Made by a program: the position numbers and the translations under genes. The notes beneath the pieces were generated by a model. It ran no database searches and had not been told where the DNA came from. It saw only the letters and a list, made by a program, of their open reading frames with translations. 64,000 nt of DNA from Rickettsia rhipicephali str. 3-7-female6-CWPP (lineage in GTDB: Bacteria; Pseudomonadota; Alphaproteobacteria; Rickettsiales; Rickettsiaceae): the NCBI RefSeq assembly GCF_000284075.1, contig NC_017042.1, positions 682,001 through 746,000 on the forward strand, in the 5' to 3' direction. Of the stretch, positions 51,435 through 59,969 are shown in pieces (position 1 is the stretch's first letter; the number at the start of each line of letters is the position of its first letter).

Positions 51435-51564
51435 ATGTCATTCCCGCGTAGGCGGGCATCCAATCACTAAAAAGTCTAAGCACACTAGATTTTTAAATTA
51501 TTTTAAATTAAAAGCTCGATTTATTTCGCTTTTTTCTGGATTCCCGCCTACGCGGGAATGACAT
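51435..51564. repeat. RPE-type palindromic element (family A)
   Basis: ATGTCATTCCCGCGTAGGCG to CGCCTACGCGGGAATGACAT, perfectly complementary 20-bp ends with an inner TTTTTAAATTATTTTAAATT. It lies between tlc4 and the sca4 promoter. Confidence 0.85.
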
Positions 51565-51595
51565 AGAGGGTAAAGATCAACGTAATAACATCGGC

Positions 51596-51624
51596 TTGAC
51601 TACGTATCATTGACAGTTTATGCT
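51596..51624 (+). promoter_or_regulatory. Putative sigma-70 promoter of sca4
   Basis: TTGACT at 51596-51601 and TATGCT at 51619-51624 with a 17-bp spacer, ending 29 bp before the preferred sca4 start. It lies just after a palindromic element, so sca4 appears to be transcribed independently of tlc4. Confidence 0.55.
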
Positions 51625-51653
51625 AATTAATTTTTGGTTAAATGAGAGGTTTT

Positions 51654-54600
51654 ATGAGTAAAGACGGTAACCTAGATACAAGTGAATTTGACCCTTTAGC
51701 AAATAAGGAATATACAGAAGAACAAAAGCAAAAATTAGAACAAGAGCAAAAAGAATTGTTATCTCAAACTACAACCCCAGAACTAGAAGCTGACGATGGT
51801 TTTATCGTTACTTCTGCATCTTCTGCTCAATCTACCCCTTCAATTAGTGCTTTATCGGGCAATATCTCTCCTGACAGTCAGACATCAGACCCAATAACCA
51901 AGGCTGTAAGAGAAACAATTATACAACCGCAAAAAGATAATTTAATAGAACAAATATTAAAAGACCTAGCAGCCCTTACAGACCGTGATTTAGCTGAACA
52001 AAAAAGAAAAGAAATAGAAGAAGAAAAAGAAAAAGATAAAACATTAAGTACTTTTTTCGGTAATCCGGCTAATAGAGAATTTATTGATAAGGCTTTAGAA
52101 AATCCTGAGCTTAAAAAGAAATTAGAATCAATAGAAATAGCCGGCTATAAAAATGTTCATAATACATTTAGTACCGCTAGTGGATACCCTGGTGGATTTA
52201 AACCGGTACAGTGGGAAAATCAAGTAAGTGCAAGCGATCTTAGAGCAACAGTAGTTAAAAATGATGCAGGTGATGAACTCTGTACCTTAAATGAAACAAC
52301 TGTTAAAACTAAGCCTTTTACTGTAGCTAAACAAGACGGTACTCAGGTGCAGATCAGCTCATATAGGGAAATAGATTTTCCTATAAAACTTGATAAAGCC
52401 GATGGGTCAATGCATTTATCGATGGTAGCATTAAAAGCTGATGGTACAAAGCCCTCCAAAGATAAAGCCATATATTTCACTGCCCACTATGAAGAAGGAC
52501 CAAACGGTAAACCTCAACTTAAAGAAATAAGCTCACCAAAACCTTTAAAATTTGCCGGAACCGGAGATGACGCAATAGCTTATATAGAGCATGGTGGAGA
52601 AATTTATACACTTGCGGTAACACGCGGTAAATATAAAGAAATGATGAAAGAGGTAGAACTAAACCAAGGGCAGAGCGTTGATTTATCGCAAGCTGAAGAT
52701 ATTATAATAGGACAAGGACAAAGTAAGGAACAACCGCTAATAACTCCACAGCAAACAGCAAGTTCATCGGTTGAATCACCTCAGTATAAACAACAAGTAC
52801 CGCCAATTACTCCTACTAACCAACCACTGCAACCTGAAACTTCACAAATGCCACAATCGCAACAAGTGAATCCAAACCTTCTTAATGCAGCTACGGCTTT
52901 ATCAGGCAGCATGCAAGATTTATTAAATTATGTAAATGCAGGTTTAACAAAAGAAATTGATAGCAATAAACAAATTGATTTAATTAAAGAAGCAGCCACG
53001 GCAATTCTTCATAATGCGAAAAGTGATATTGCTGAAAAGCAGACTAATATCATTGCTTTAGCTGAAAATACGGTCAATAATCAAAACCTCACACCGGACG
53101 CAAAAGTAGCTGGAGTCAATGCAGTATTAGAAACCATAAAAAATGATCAGAATACCCCAGACTTAGAAAAATCAAAAATGCTTGAAGCTACAGTAGCTAT
53201 CACTTTAAATTCAGAGAATCTTGAGCCGAAGCAAAAAGAGCAGATGTTAGAAAAAACAGTAGATGTCGGTTTAAGTCTTAAAGATGATGCAAGTAGAGCT
53301 GCAGCAATTGACGGTATTACGGATGCTGTAATAAAAAGTAACCTTTCTACTGAAGATAAAGGAACAATGCTTATAGCAGTAGGTGATAAGGTTAATGTCT
53401 CTGAATTAAGCAATGCGGAAAAACAAAAATTATTAGGTTCTGTATTAAAGAAAGGTGTAGAAGCCCAAGTTCTCAGTCCGGCACAGCAACAATTGATGCA
53501 GCAGAATTTAGATAAGATTACGGCGGAACAAACTAAAAAAGATACAATAAAAAAAGTAAATGATATTTTGTTTGATCCTCTAAGTAGTACTGAATTAAAA
53601 ACAACAAACATACAAGCCATTACGTCTAATGTTTTAGATGGTCCGGCTACAGCAGAAGTCAAAGGCGAAATAATTCAAGAAATTACTAACACAGTTGCAG
53701 GAAGCTCGCTTGAAGCTCAAGATAAAGCAGAGATTGTTAAAGGGGTAGGCGAGACTATAGCTACTCATAGTGATACCTCTTTATCCTTACCTAATAAAGC
53801 ACTTATTATGGCATCAGCGGAAAAAGGTATTGTAGAAAGTAAGACCAATTTACCTGATAGAGAGCTAATGACTAAAGGATTAGTAGACGGTATTTATGAA
53901 GGCAAAGGAGGTCCTGAAATAACTAAGGCAGTTTCTAGTGGGATCGATAATAGTAATATTAATGACTCTGAAAAAGAGGCACTTAAAAAAGCTAAAGATG
54001 CAGCGAGTGAGGCAACTTTAGATATAGAAACTCAAAATTTAACTGAAGGGTTAAAAGGACAGAATATAGAAGAACACAAGCCTCGCGATGATATATATAA
54101 CAAAGCTCAGGAAGTAATTAACGCTGTTAATCCTGTTATAGAAGCATTAGAAAAACCCAAAGCACCGGTAGTGTCGGCAGAAGAAAGAATTGTACAAGAA
54201 ACTTCTAGTATATTAAATAATATCTCTAAGCTTGCAGTTGAGAAAGTCAATAATTTTCGTGCTATGCTTTCTTCAAATGGTAACTTTAAAACTCTTGAAA
54301 AAAAAAAAGAGGAATCAATAAAAAAAGTAGATGAGCTGGTAAAGGCATTTGGTACTAAATCTTCTACTGAAGAACAGCAAAGTTTCATTAAAGCTAATTT
54401 AATTGATGATAAAACTTTATCTAAAGAGGTACGTTTACAAACGATAGATAAGTTATTACAAGAACAAACACAAAAACAAGCAGAAGCAATTGAAAACCCT
54501 AGTGTTAAAACGGAAGATGTAAGGGTAGTATCAGGAAAATCTGAATTAAAACCTATAAGTAAAGATACGCCGGATATTGAAAAAGCTAAAATGGTAGTAG

Positions 54601-54734
54601 GAAGAGATAGAGTTAACATCAAAGAGAATATAAAAATTATGGGAGCATTAATGAATGCAAGAGATAGCATTCAGTCGGAAAATGTAAATAAATCAACACC
54701 TATTAAAAGAGAGCCTGCCCCTCTACAACGCTGA
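51654..54734 (+). CDS. sca4: Surface cell antigen Sca4 (gene D, PS120)
   Basis: A large rickettsial protein (1026 residues) recognised directly from the N-terminus (MSKDGNLDTSEFDPLANKEY) and from long stretches such as ADDGFIVTSASSAQSTPSIS and FFGNPANREFIDKALENPEL. It lacks a signal peptide. Published work on spotted fever rickettsiae shows secreted Sca4 binds host vinculin and aids cell-to-cell spread. The helical C-terminal half (about 430-1000) carries repeated EKSKMLEATVAITLN-like segments. The frame is open from an ATG at 51642, but GAGAGG before 51654 favours the second ATG. It is intact here. Confidence 0.95.
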   Translation: MSKDGNLDTSEFDPLANKEYTEEQKQKLEQEQKELLSQTTTPELEADDGFIVTSASSAQSTPSISALSGNISPDSQTSDPITKAVRETIIQPQKDNLIEQILKDLAALTDRDLAEQKRKEIEEEKEKDKTLSTFFGNPANREFIDKALENPELKKKLESIEIAGYKNVHNTFSTASGYPGGFKPVQWENQVSASDLRATVVKNDAGDELCTLNETTVKTKPFTVAKQDGTQVQISSYREIDFPIKLDKADGSMHLSMVALKADGTKPSKDKAIYFTAHYEEGPNGKPQLKEISSPKPLKFAGTGDDAIAYIEHGGEIYTLAVTRGKYKEMMKEVELNQGQSVDLSQAEDIIIGQGQSKEQPLITPQQTASSSVESPQYKQQVPPITPTNQPLQPETSQMPQSQQVNPNLLNAATALSGSMQDLLNYVNAGLTKEIDSNKQIDLIKEAATAILHNAKSDIAEKQTNIIALAENTVNNQNLTPDAKVAGVNAVLETIKNDQNTPDLEKSKMLEATVAITLNSENLEPKQKEQMLEKTVDVGLSLKDDASRAAAIDGITDAVIKSNLSTEDKGTMLIAVGDKVNVSELSNAEKQKLLGSVLKKGVEAQVLSPAQQQLMQQNLDKITAEQTKKDTIKKVNDILFDPLSSTELKTTNIQAITSNVLDGPATAEVKGEIIQEITNTVAGSSLEAQDKAEIVKGVGETIATHSDTSLSLPNKALIMASAEKGIVESKTNLPDRELMTKGLVDGIYEGKGGPEITKAVSSGIDNSNINDSEKEALKKAKDAASEATLDIETQNLTEGLKGQNIEEHKPRDDIYNKAQEVINAVNPVIEALEKPKAPVVSAEERIVQETSSILNNISKLAVEKVNNFRAMLSSNGNFKTLEKKKEESIKKVDELVKAFGTKSSTEEQQSFIKANLIDDKTLSKEVRLQTIDKLLQEQTQKQAEAIENPSVKTEDVRVVSGKSELKPISKDTPDIEKAKMVVGRDRVNIKENIKIMGALMNARDSIQSENVNKSTPIKREPAPLQR

Positions 54735-54769
54735 TCAAGATTTGTATTCTGTATATTATCAAGGCAAGC

Positions 54770-54835
54770 AATGTTATTCCTAGCTAAAAGCAGGAATCTA
54801 GTAAAACATATAAAAAATAAGTTTTTTTATAACAG
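54770..54835. repeat. Degenerate family A repeat after sca4
   Basis: ATGTTATTCCTAGCTAAAAGCAGGAATCTAG-type left arm with AAAACATATAAAAAATAAGTTTTTTTAT; the right arm is not recognisable. A relic of a palindromic element. Confidence 0.5.
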
Positions 54836-54850
54836 GATGGCAGCTTGCCT

Positions 54851-55243
54851 TTATGCATTAGTTTTTAGTTTTTCTTTTCCAGCTAAACATTTTACTAAAT
54901 TATTAACGGCTTGTTGTTCTTCCGTGCTATTAATTTTCATAAAATTTCTTGAAACTTCAATACACATACGTTGATGTTGAGTATGTACGGGCCGTGGTTT
55001 ATTAGCTTCTTCTAAACCTTCAAAGAAATAATCAATATTCCTATCTAAAGCTTCTGCGATTAGTACTAGCCTTCCTACAGAAATTCTATTAATTGCTTTT
55101 TCGTATTTTTGTAATTGTTGATGCGTAACATCAATTACTTCAGCAAGTTGTTGACGAGACAACCCCTTAGCGAGTCTTAAAGAATAAATTTTCTTGCCGA
55201 TAAAACTATCGATTTTTTGTATAATATCGTTTTTTCTACCCAT
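54851..55243 (-). CDS. XRE-family transcriptional regulator
   Basis: A 130-residue cytosolic protein with an N-terminal HTH-XRE domain (residues about 14-70: KIYSLRLAKGLSRQQLAEVI, DVTHQQLQKYEKAINRISVG, RLVLIAEALDRNIDYFFEGL), followed by a charged tail (NKPRPVHTQHQRMCIEVSRN). The length and the YFFEGL end of the domain resemble alphaproteobacterial single-domain regulators. A GGAGAGG lies 4 nt before the ATG. Targets are unknown. A roughly 490-bp AT-rich gap to yihY lies upstream, in which I find no gene and no clear repeat; the promoters of both are presumably there. Confidence 0.85.
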   Translation of the reverse strand: MGRKNDIIQKIDSFIGKKIYSLRLAKGLSRQQLAEVIDVTHQQLQKYEKAINRISVGRLVLIAEALDRNIDYFFEGLEEANKPRPVHTQHQRMCIEVSRNFMKINSTEEQQAVNNLVKCLAGKEKLKTNA

Positions 55244-55733
55244 TATCCTCTCCTTGGTTACTAATTATATCTATATTTAAAAATTTTCTTTGAACAAAAA
55301 TGATATTATATTATCCTATATTATTATAAAACATGTGGTTATTAATAATTTTATACCATTAAACTTATCCAAGTGTAGGTAGAAATAATACCATAAATTA
55401 ATATTATAAGCAACTATAAAATAACATTTTTTAAGTTTTTGGTAATCATTTGGTAAATAATTATTAAAGAATCGTGCAAAATTATTTTTAAAATATGAAT
55501 ACCTTATGTTTTAAAAACTTATTTACTGAAGCATAAATTACAATTTATAAAAAAAATAAAATTTTGGCGTATTATAGCAAAATATAAAATTAATGCAAGG
55601 AGAAATTTTATTTCTATATTAATATTTCAAATCAAGGATAAAGTATAGTTTCATTTTAATTATAAATTAATTATTTACAGCGAACTTATTTAAGATTAAA
55701 TATAAAATTATTAATAACAACTTAGCTTTTATA

Positions 55734-56561
55734 ATGAGAAAAATTTTTAATTGTCTTTACGTAGCCTTATTTAGAACAATAGAAGATGATGGCATTGAAC
55801 ATTCGGGATATATGTCATTCATGATACTTTTATCTATTTTCCCTTTCCTAGTATTCTTATTAGCTTTAACAAGCTTTCTAGGAGCTTCAGAACTTGGTCA
55901 AAATTTTATACAAATTTTTCTAGAGAGTCTTCCGGAACAAGCAACGGAATCAATAGCAAAAAGAATACGAGAATTACTAAGTGCTCCTCCTCAAAGTTTA
56001 ATGAATCTTGCCATAGTAGGCAGTATTTGGACTGCTTCTTCTTTTGTAGAATGTTTAAGGACTATTTTAAATCGTGTATATCAAATAAAATCTCCCCCCC
56101 CTTATATAAGAAGAAGATTACTTAGTATTATACAGTTTCTTATAATTAGTGCCTTGATTACCTTTACTATGTTTCTTTTAGTGGTGATTCCAATATTATT
56201 TACAAAAATTCCGATAATATTAGAAACCATTGAAAAATATAAGATCATTTTAAATTTTATAAGATATTCTTTAATTTTAATTTTATTATTTTTAGGTGCC
56301 TCGTCTTTGTATTATATATTACCTAATGTAAAACTAAATTTTATTGATGTATTTCCAGGGGCTTTATTAACTGTGATATTATGGATAATAAGCGGCTATT
56401 TGCTTTCAACTTATATAATCTACTATAATCAATTAAATCTAATGTATGGTTCCCTTGGTAGTATAATAGTTACATTAATATTCTTCTATATTATAAATAT
56501 GATATTTATCTATGGTGCGGAATTTAATTATCTAATGAAAAATTATGAAAATATAGAGTGA
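55734..56561 (+). CDS. YihY/virulence factor BrkB family membrane protein
   Basis: A polytopic inner-membrane protein of 275 residues with six or so hydrophobic helices. The family's landmarks are present: DGIEHSGYMSFMILLSIFPF at the N-terminus (the A-x-x-Y-x-x-L-x-x-F-P pattern), SIWTASSFVECLRTILNRVY, YYILPNVKLNFIDVFPGALL, and YNQLNLMYGSLGSIIVTLIF towards the end. The molecular function of YihY proteins is unresolved. An 8-bp stem hairpin overlaps the stop codon, so it is probably monocistronic. Confidence 0.88.
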   Translation: MRKIFNCLYVALFRTIEDDGIEHSGYMSFMILLSIFPFLVFLLALTSFLGASELGQNFIQIFLESLPEQATESIAKRIRELLSAPPQSLMNLAIVGSIWTASSFVECLRTILNRVYQIKSPPPYIRRRLLSIIQFLIISALITFTMFLLVVIPILFTKIPIILETIEKYKIILNFIRYSLILILLFLGASSLYYILPNVKLNFIDVFPGALLTVILWIISGYLLSTYIIYYNQLNLMYGSLGSIIVTLIFFYIINMIFIYGAEFNYLMKNYENIE

Positions 56562-56582
56562 AGTGCAGCTTAAAGCACTTCA
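56559..56582 (+). terminator. Hairpin overlapping the yihY-type gene stop
   Basis: TGAAGTGC at 56559-56566 and GCACTTCA at 56575-56582 pair perfectly around an 8-nt loop; the stop codon is the first three bases. There is no long T tract after it. Confidence 0.45.
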
Positions 56583-56725
56583 TCAGTATTTAGTGTTACA
56601 AAAATAAAATAATTAATTGAAACAATTTCGGCAGTTTTATATTTAATATTTTTATATCGATCTTTATTTTAGTTGTAAAAAACAATGATTGTTTAGTTTT
56701 TAGGTTTTTGTGAACAAAATACAAA

Positions 56726-57559
56726 TTATTTAAAAAAATCCGGTTTAAATAACATAAGGCTCTCCTGAGATGATGTCGGTAATGGAGTTAAATTATATTG
56801 TGGATCGAAAGCATTCCCGTAAATTTTTTCTATTGTTTGGAGCGAACTTGGAGATTTTAAAGCCAACAATATTGACTTTAAAATAGTAAAAATTGCTATA
56901 TATGGATCGGTTTCAGGGGAAGATAAGCGATGTTCTAAACGTTTGGGAAAAGCATTTGGAGTTCGTACGGCTACGCTTCTATTATTTCCACCGTACGATA
57001 TATGCGTAGGAGCCATAAATTTTTTATTTATCCGTAAATAATCTAGAGTAGTAGGCATAAAAGCGAGTAGGGTGTCTAACATATAGTGACATAGCCCTTG
57101 TGCTGCTAAAATTATATAATAATCATTGAACTCGGAATTAAAATTAATATGAAAATGCATACTATTACCATAATCATCCAAAAACGGCTTAGGCGAAAAA
57201 TCTATATAACCGTTTAACTGCTGTGCCATTTTTTTTAAAATAGTTTTAACCTCTAATATATTTTTTATATATTGTATTAAGTTTACAGAAGGGGGAAGAT
57301 CTATTTCAAATTGGTTATTACCTTTTTCTTTTTTTATTTTAGCAATTTTAAATCTAGCTAAGTATTTTCTTAAAAGAATTTCAAATTTAGCTATATCAAT
57401 ATTGTGACTTAAATAAAACTCTATTTCTACGCCGATAATAGGGATTAGGTTATAGTCTTGATGAAATTGTGCTATTATTTTTTCTAGCTGTTTATTTTTT
57501 TGTAAACGACCGGATAAAGTATTAATAAAACTATTATAATTAATATGGGGTATTTTCAT
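56726..57559 (-). CDS. Minimal glutamine-synthetase-like protein
   Basis: 277 residues with the core motifs of the glutamine synthetase fold but little more than half the usual length. The metal/substrate glutamates are in IIGVEIEFYL (residues 41-50), the ATP/His segment is GNSMHFHIN (131-139, cf. G-S-G-M-H-x-H), the phosphate-binding NRSVAVRTP is at 193-201, and RLEHRLSSPETDPY (207-220) matches R-x-E-x-R-x-P-x-x-x-x-x-P-Y. The N-terminal beta-grasp is reduced. It could be a specialised ligase of the gamma-glutamyl type. Its start codon overlaps that of pgeF on the other strand. Confidence 0.72.
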   Translation of the reverse strand: MKIPHINYNSFINTLSGRLQKNKQLEKIIAQFHQDYNLIPIIGVEIEFYLSHNIDIAKFEILLRKYLARFKIAKIKKEKGNNQFEIDLPPSVNLIQYIKNILEVKTILKKMAQQLNGYIDFSPKPFLDDYGNSMHFHINFNSEFNDYYIILAAQGLCHYMLDTLLAFMPTTLDYLRINKKFMAPTHISYGGNNRSVAVRTPNAFPKRLEHRLSSPETDPYIAIFTILKSILLALKSPSSLQTIEKIYGNAFDPQYNLTPLPTSSQESLMLFKPDFFK

Positions 57560-58280
57560 GGAAGGATTAATAAACGGATCAGTTTATTATAAAATTTTTG
57601 ATAAAACATTCAATAATTCTAGTCATAGATATATAAAAAAAAATAACTCTATAAATGAAACAGAAATAGTTGAAAACAAAAAATCTATTACTACTTATTT
57701 TAAAGCACAAGATATTTTAATTTTAAACCAAACACATGGCAATCAAATTGTTAATGCTGATGAGTCCATAATTGCCGTACCTGAAGCAGATGGCAGCATT
57801 ACAACTAAGAAAAATTTAGTATTAGCGGTACAATCGGCAGATTGTGTACCAGTATTACTTGCAAGCGGCGACGGTAAAATAATCGGAGCGGCACATGCAG
57901 GTTGGAAAGGAAGTATAAATAACATTATTAGTAATATAGTTACTAAAATAACAGAAAAAGGAGCAAAGAATTTAATAGCAGTGATAGGTCCTGCTATAGC
58001 TCAAAGTTCATATGAAGTTGATGATGAATATTATAAAGCTTTCTTAAGTAAGGATATTAACAATAAACAGTTTTTTATAAACTCTATAAAAGAAAATCAT
58101 TATATGTTTGATTTACCGGCTTTTGTAGAGTTAAAACTTAAAGAAGCAGGCGTCAAAGATATAAAAAATATTGCTGAAGATACTTACACAAATCCGTTAA
58201 AATATCCAAGTAAAAGACGCTCATATCATTTGCAAGAACCTTATAATCAGAATATATTATCAGCTATCGTAATGAAATAA
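57558..58280 (+). CDS. pgeF: Peptidoglycan editing factor PgeF (laccase domain, YfiH)
   Basis: A zinc-dependent purine nucleoside hydrolase-like/laccase-domain protein, proposed to remove mis-incorporated serine from peptidoglycan precursors. The metal ligands are His60 in LNQTHGNQIV, Cys96 in QSADCVPVLLAS and His113 in AAHAGWKGS, and VIGPAIAQSSYEVDDEYYK is the family's GP-x-I motif. 240 residues is typical. The ATG at 57558 shares two bases with the start codon of the divergent glutamine-synthetase-like gene. Confidence 0.92.
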   Translation: MEGLINGSVYYKIFDKTFNNSSHRYIKKNNSINETEIVENKKSITTYFKAQDILILNQTHGNQIVNADESIIAVPEADGSITTKKNLVLAVQSADCVPVLLASGDGKIIGAAHAGWKGSINNIISNIVTKITEKGAKNLIAVIGPAIAQSSYEVDDEYYKAFLSKDINNKQFFINSIKENHYMFDLPAFVELKLKEAGVKDIKNIAEDTYTNPLKYPSKRRSYHLQEPYNQNILSAIVMK

Positions 58281-58523
58281 TGGCATTGCTAAATAAATAT
58301 TGATGGTTTGAAAAAGCTACACCATTGCACTGAGTCATCATTGTGAGCAGCCATAGGCTGCGTGGCACAATCTAGAAAATAATTACAAAAATTCTGTAAA
58401 TTAGAATTTTTTACTGGATTGCTTCGTCAATTACTTTGTAATTTCCTCGCAATGACGGGAAAACCGGTCTACGCAACAATGCTTGCTCGCAATAACGATA
58501 TCTATCTTTATTTAGCAATGCCA
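58281..58523. repeat. Nested repeat: 17-bp inverted ends around a family C unit
   Basis: TGGCATTGCTAAATAAA at 58281-58297 and TTTATTTAGCAATGCCA at 58507-58523 are exact complements. Between them sits a family C unit (about 58334-58457, ending CCTCGCAATGACG) and a GCAACAATGCTTGCTCGC tail. Whether the outer ends are an older element that received the inner one is not decided. Confidence 0.6.
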
Positions 58524-58553
58524 AAATAACTCTTCATTTATCGGAGTATATTA

Positions 58554-59107
58554 ATGAATCAAGATAAACCTTACTATCAAATAGTTTATGCACCAAACGA
58601 TATTTTTAAAAAACAAGCAGAATATATAGACATTGTTGATGATAATATTCGTACTATTGTCGATAAAATGCTTCAGAATTTACATATAGAAAGGGTAGTG
58701 GGCTTGGGTGCTATAATATGGGAGGAATATTAAAGCGTATAGCGGTAGTTGACCTATATGAAAATAATAAATCATCGCCTATAGTTTTTATTAATCCGGA
58801 CATAACTTATTTTTCGGAAGAAAAACAAACTTTTATTAAGGGTTCTTTATCGTTTCCAGGCATTGAAGCATCTATTACACGACCAAAAACAATCAAGGTA
58901 AAATATCTTGATTATAACGGTAATAAGCAAGAACTAGCAGCAGAAGGCTTTTTAGCAACTGTAATTCAGCATGAAATAGATTATTTAAACGGCAAAATTT
59001 TCTTAGATTATTTATCAAAACTTAAGCGTGATACACTACTTAAAAAGATGCTAAAGCATATAAAACTCCATCCTCCACATATTCACGGTAGCGGTTGTAG
59101 GCATTAG
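58554..59107 (+). pseudogene. Peptide deformylase-like protein, frameshifted and lacking metal ligands
   Basis: The ATG at 58554 opens NQDKPYYQIVYAPNDIFKKQ and the frame fails near 58710 at the position of motif 1 (VGLGA...). The continuation (LKRIAVVDLYENNKSSPIVF, from about 58718) keeps the deformylase fold. However motif 2, normally EGCLS, reads KGSLSFPGIEA (Cys replaced by Ser), and motif 3, normally HEIDH, reads QHEIDYLNG (second His replaced by Tyr). So even before the frameshift the protein could not bind the catalytic metal normally. The stop overlaps the first bases of an RPE1 unit. Confidence 0.8.
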
Positions 59108-59237
59108 ACATTTTTTCAAACTTCGCTTCTAGAGGTAGTTTATACATCGAACCTAGACTCACGTACTAGTCGCTGCGGTGACAAGTGCTTCCGTGTCTCC
59201 TTTAAATTCCTCTCTATAAGCATTTGGAAAGATGTCT
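59106..59237. repeat. RPE1-family element, degenerate
   Basis: AGACATTTTTTCAAACTTCG at one end and ATTTGGAAAGATGTCT at the other, with CTTCTAGAGGTAGTTTATAC and AAATTCCTCTCTATAAGC inside. It matches the RPE1 units in truB and at lptA, shortened to 132 bp. Confidence 0.8.
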
Positions 59238-59303
59238 ATGAAAGTTTTTGACATTTAAATTTAAAATATGTTATCACTGACTAGTTAATTAACAGTTAAT
59301 TAT

Positions 59304-59560
59304 ATGAAAAACACAATTACAGCCTTTGATGCTAAAACCCATTTTTCTAAATTATTAGACTGAGCTAGTAAAGGTGAAGAAATTTTAATTACTAAAAGAG
59401 GAAAAGCTGCTGCAAAAATTGTTCCTATTGATTCTCATAATATAATATTGAAATAGCAAAGATTGCAGCTCTTAGACTTCGAAAACTCGCAAAAGAAATT
59501 AATTTACAACCATTGGATTTAGAAGTATGGCTAAATTACAAAAATAAGGGTAAGAAGTAA
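59304..59560 (+). pseudogene. Phd/VapB-type antitoxin with nonsense and frameshift
   Basis: NTITAFDAKTHFSKLLD, then a TGA where the family has Trp, then ASKGEEILITKRGKAAAKIV, the typical antitoxin DNA-binding domain. Near 59450 the frame shifts and continues IAKIAALRLRKLAKEINLQP with the toxin-binding tail LEVWLNYKNKGKK. The PIN-domain gene follows after 3 bp, so this was a VapBC-type pair. Confidence 0.72.
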
Positions 59561-59563
59561 AAA

Positions 59564-59969
59564 ATGGTCTCTTTTGTTTTAGATTCTTCAATCGCTTTAT
59601 CACGGCTTATGCCTGATTAAGTAGCAAGCTTGGATATACTAGATAAAACCATAACAGAAGGAGCAATTGTCCCTGCTATTTGGGGGCTTAAGATTGGAAA
59701 TGTATTATTATGTGCAGAGCGTGCAAAACGTCTTACTGCAAATCAACGTCACCAAGCAATTTATACTTTAAAGGATCTTTACATCAAAATTGATCAAATC
59801 ACACTGGAACATATATGGTTTGAGACAATGGATTTAGCCGTACAATATGGATTAACACTTTATGATGCCTAGCTATTTAGAGCTAGCATTACGCTGTGGG
59901 TTACCAATAGCAACACTTGATAAATCCTTAAAACAAGTAAGTAAAGCCGCTGGGGTCGTGGTATTGTGA
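59564..59969 (+). pseudogene. VapC-like PIN-domain toxin, broken
   Basis: VSFVLDSSIALSRLMPD is the PIN start with the first catalytic Asp, then a TAA where Glu is expected. TEGAIVPAIWGLKIGNVLLC and DLAVQYGLTLYDA follow, and a frameshift near 59870 leads to YLELALRCGLPIATLDKSLK and VSKAAGVVVL. Two lesions inactivate this ribonuclease toxin. It ends at the stop of the convergent aldolase gene. Confidence 0.78.

Noticed and set aside
53147..54670. Two long minus-strand frames inside sca4
   Set aside because: Antisense shadows of the intact sca4 reading frame, with biased serine/leucine composition.
55244..55733. Possible small gene or origin in the 490-bp AT-rich gap
   Set aside because: No frame with a plausible start and length, no iterons or DnaA-box cluster that I can support; treated as a divergent promoter region.
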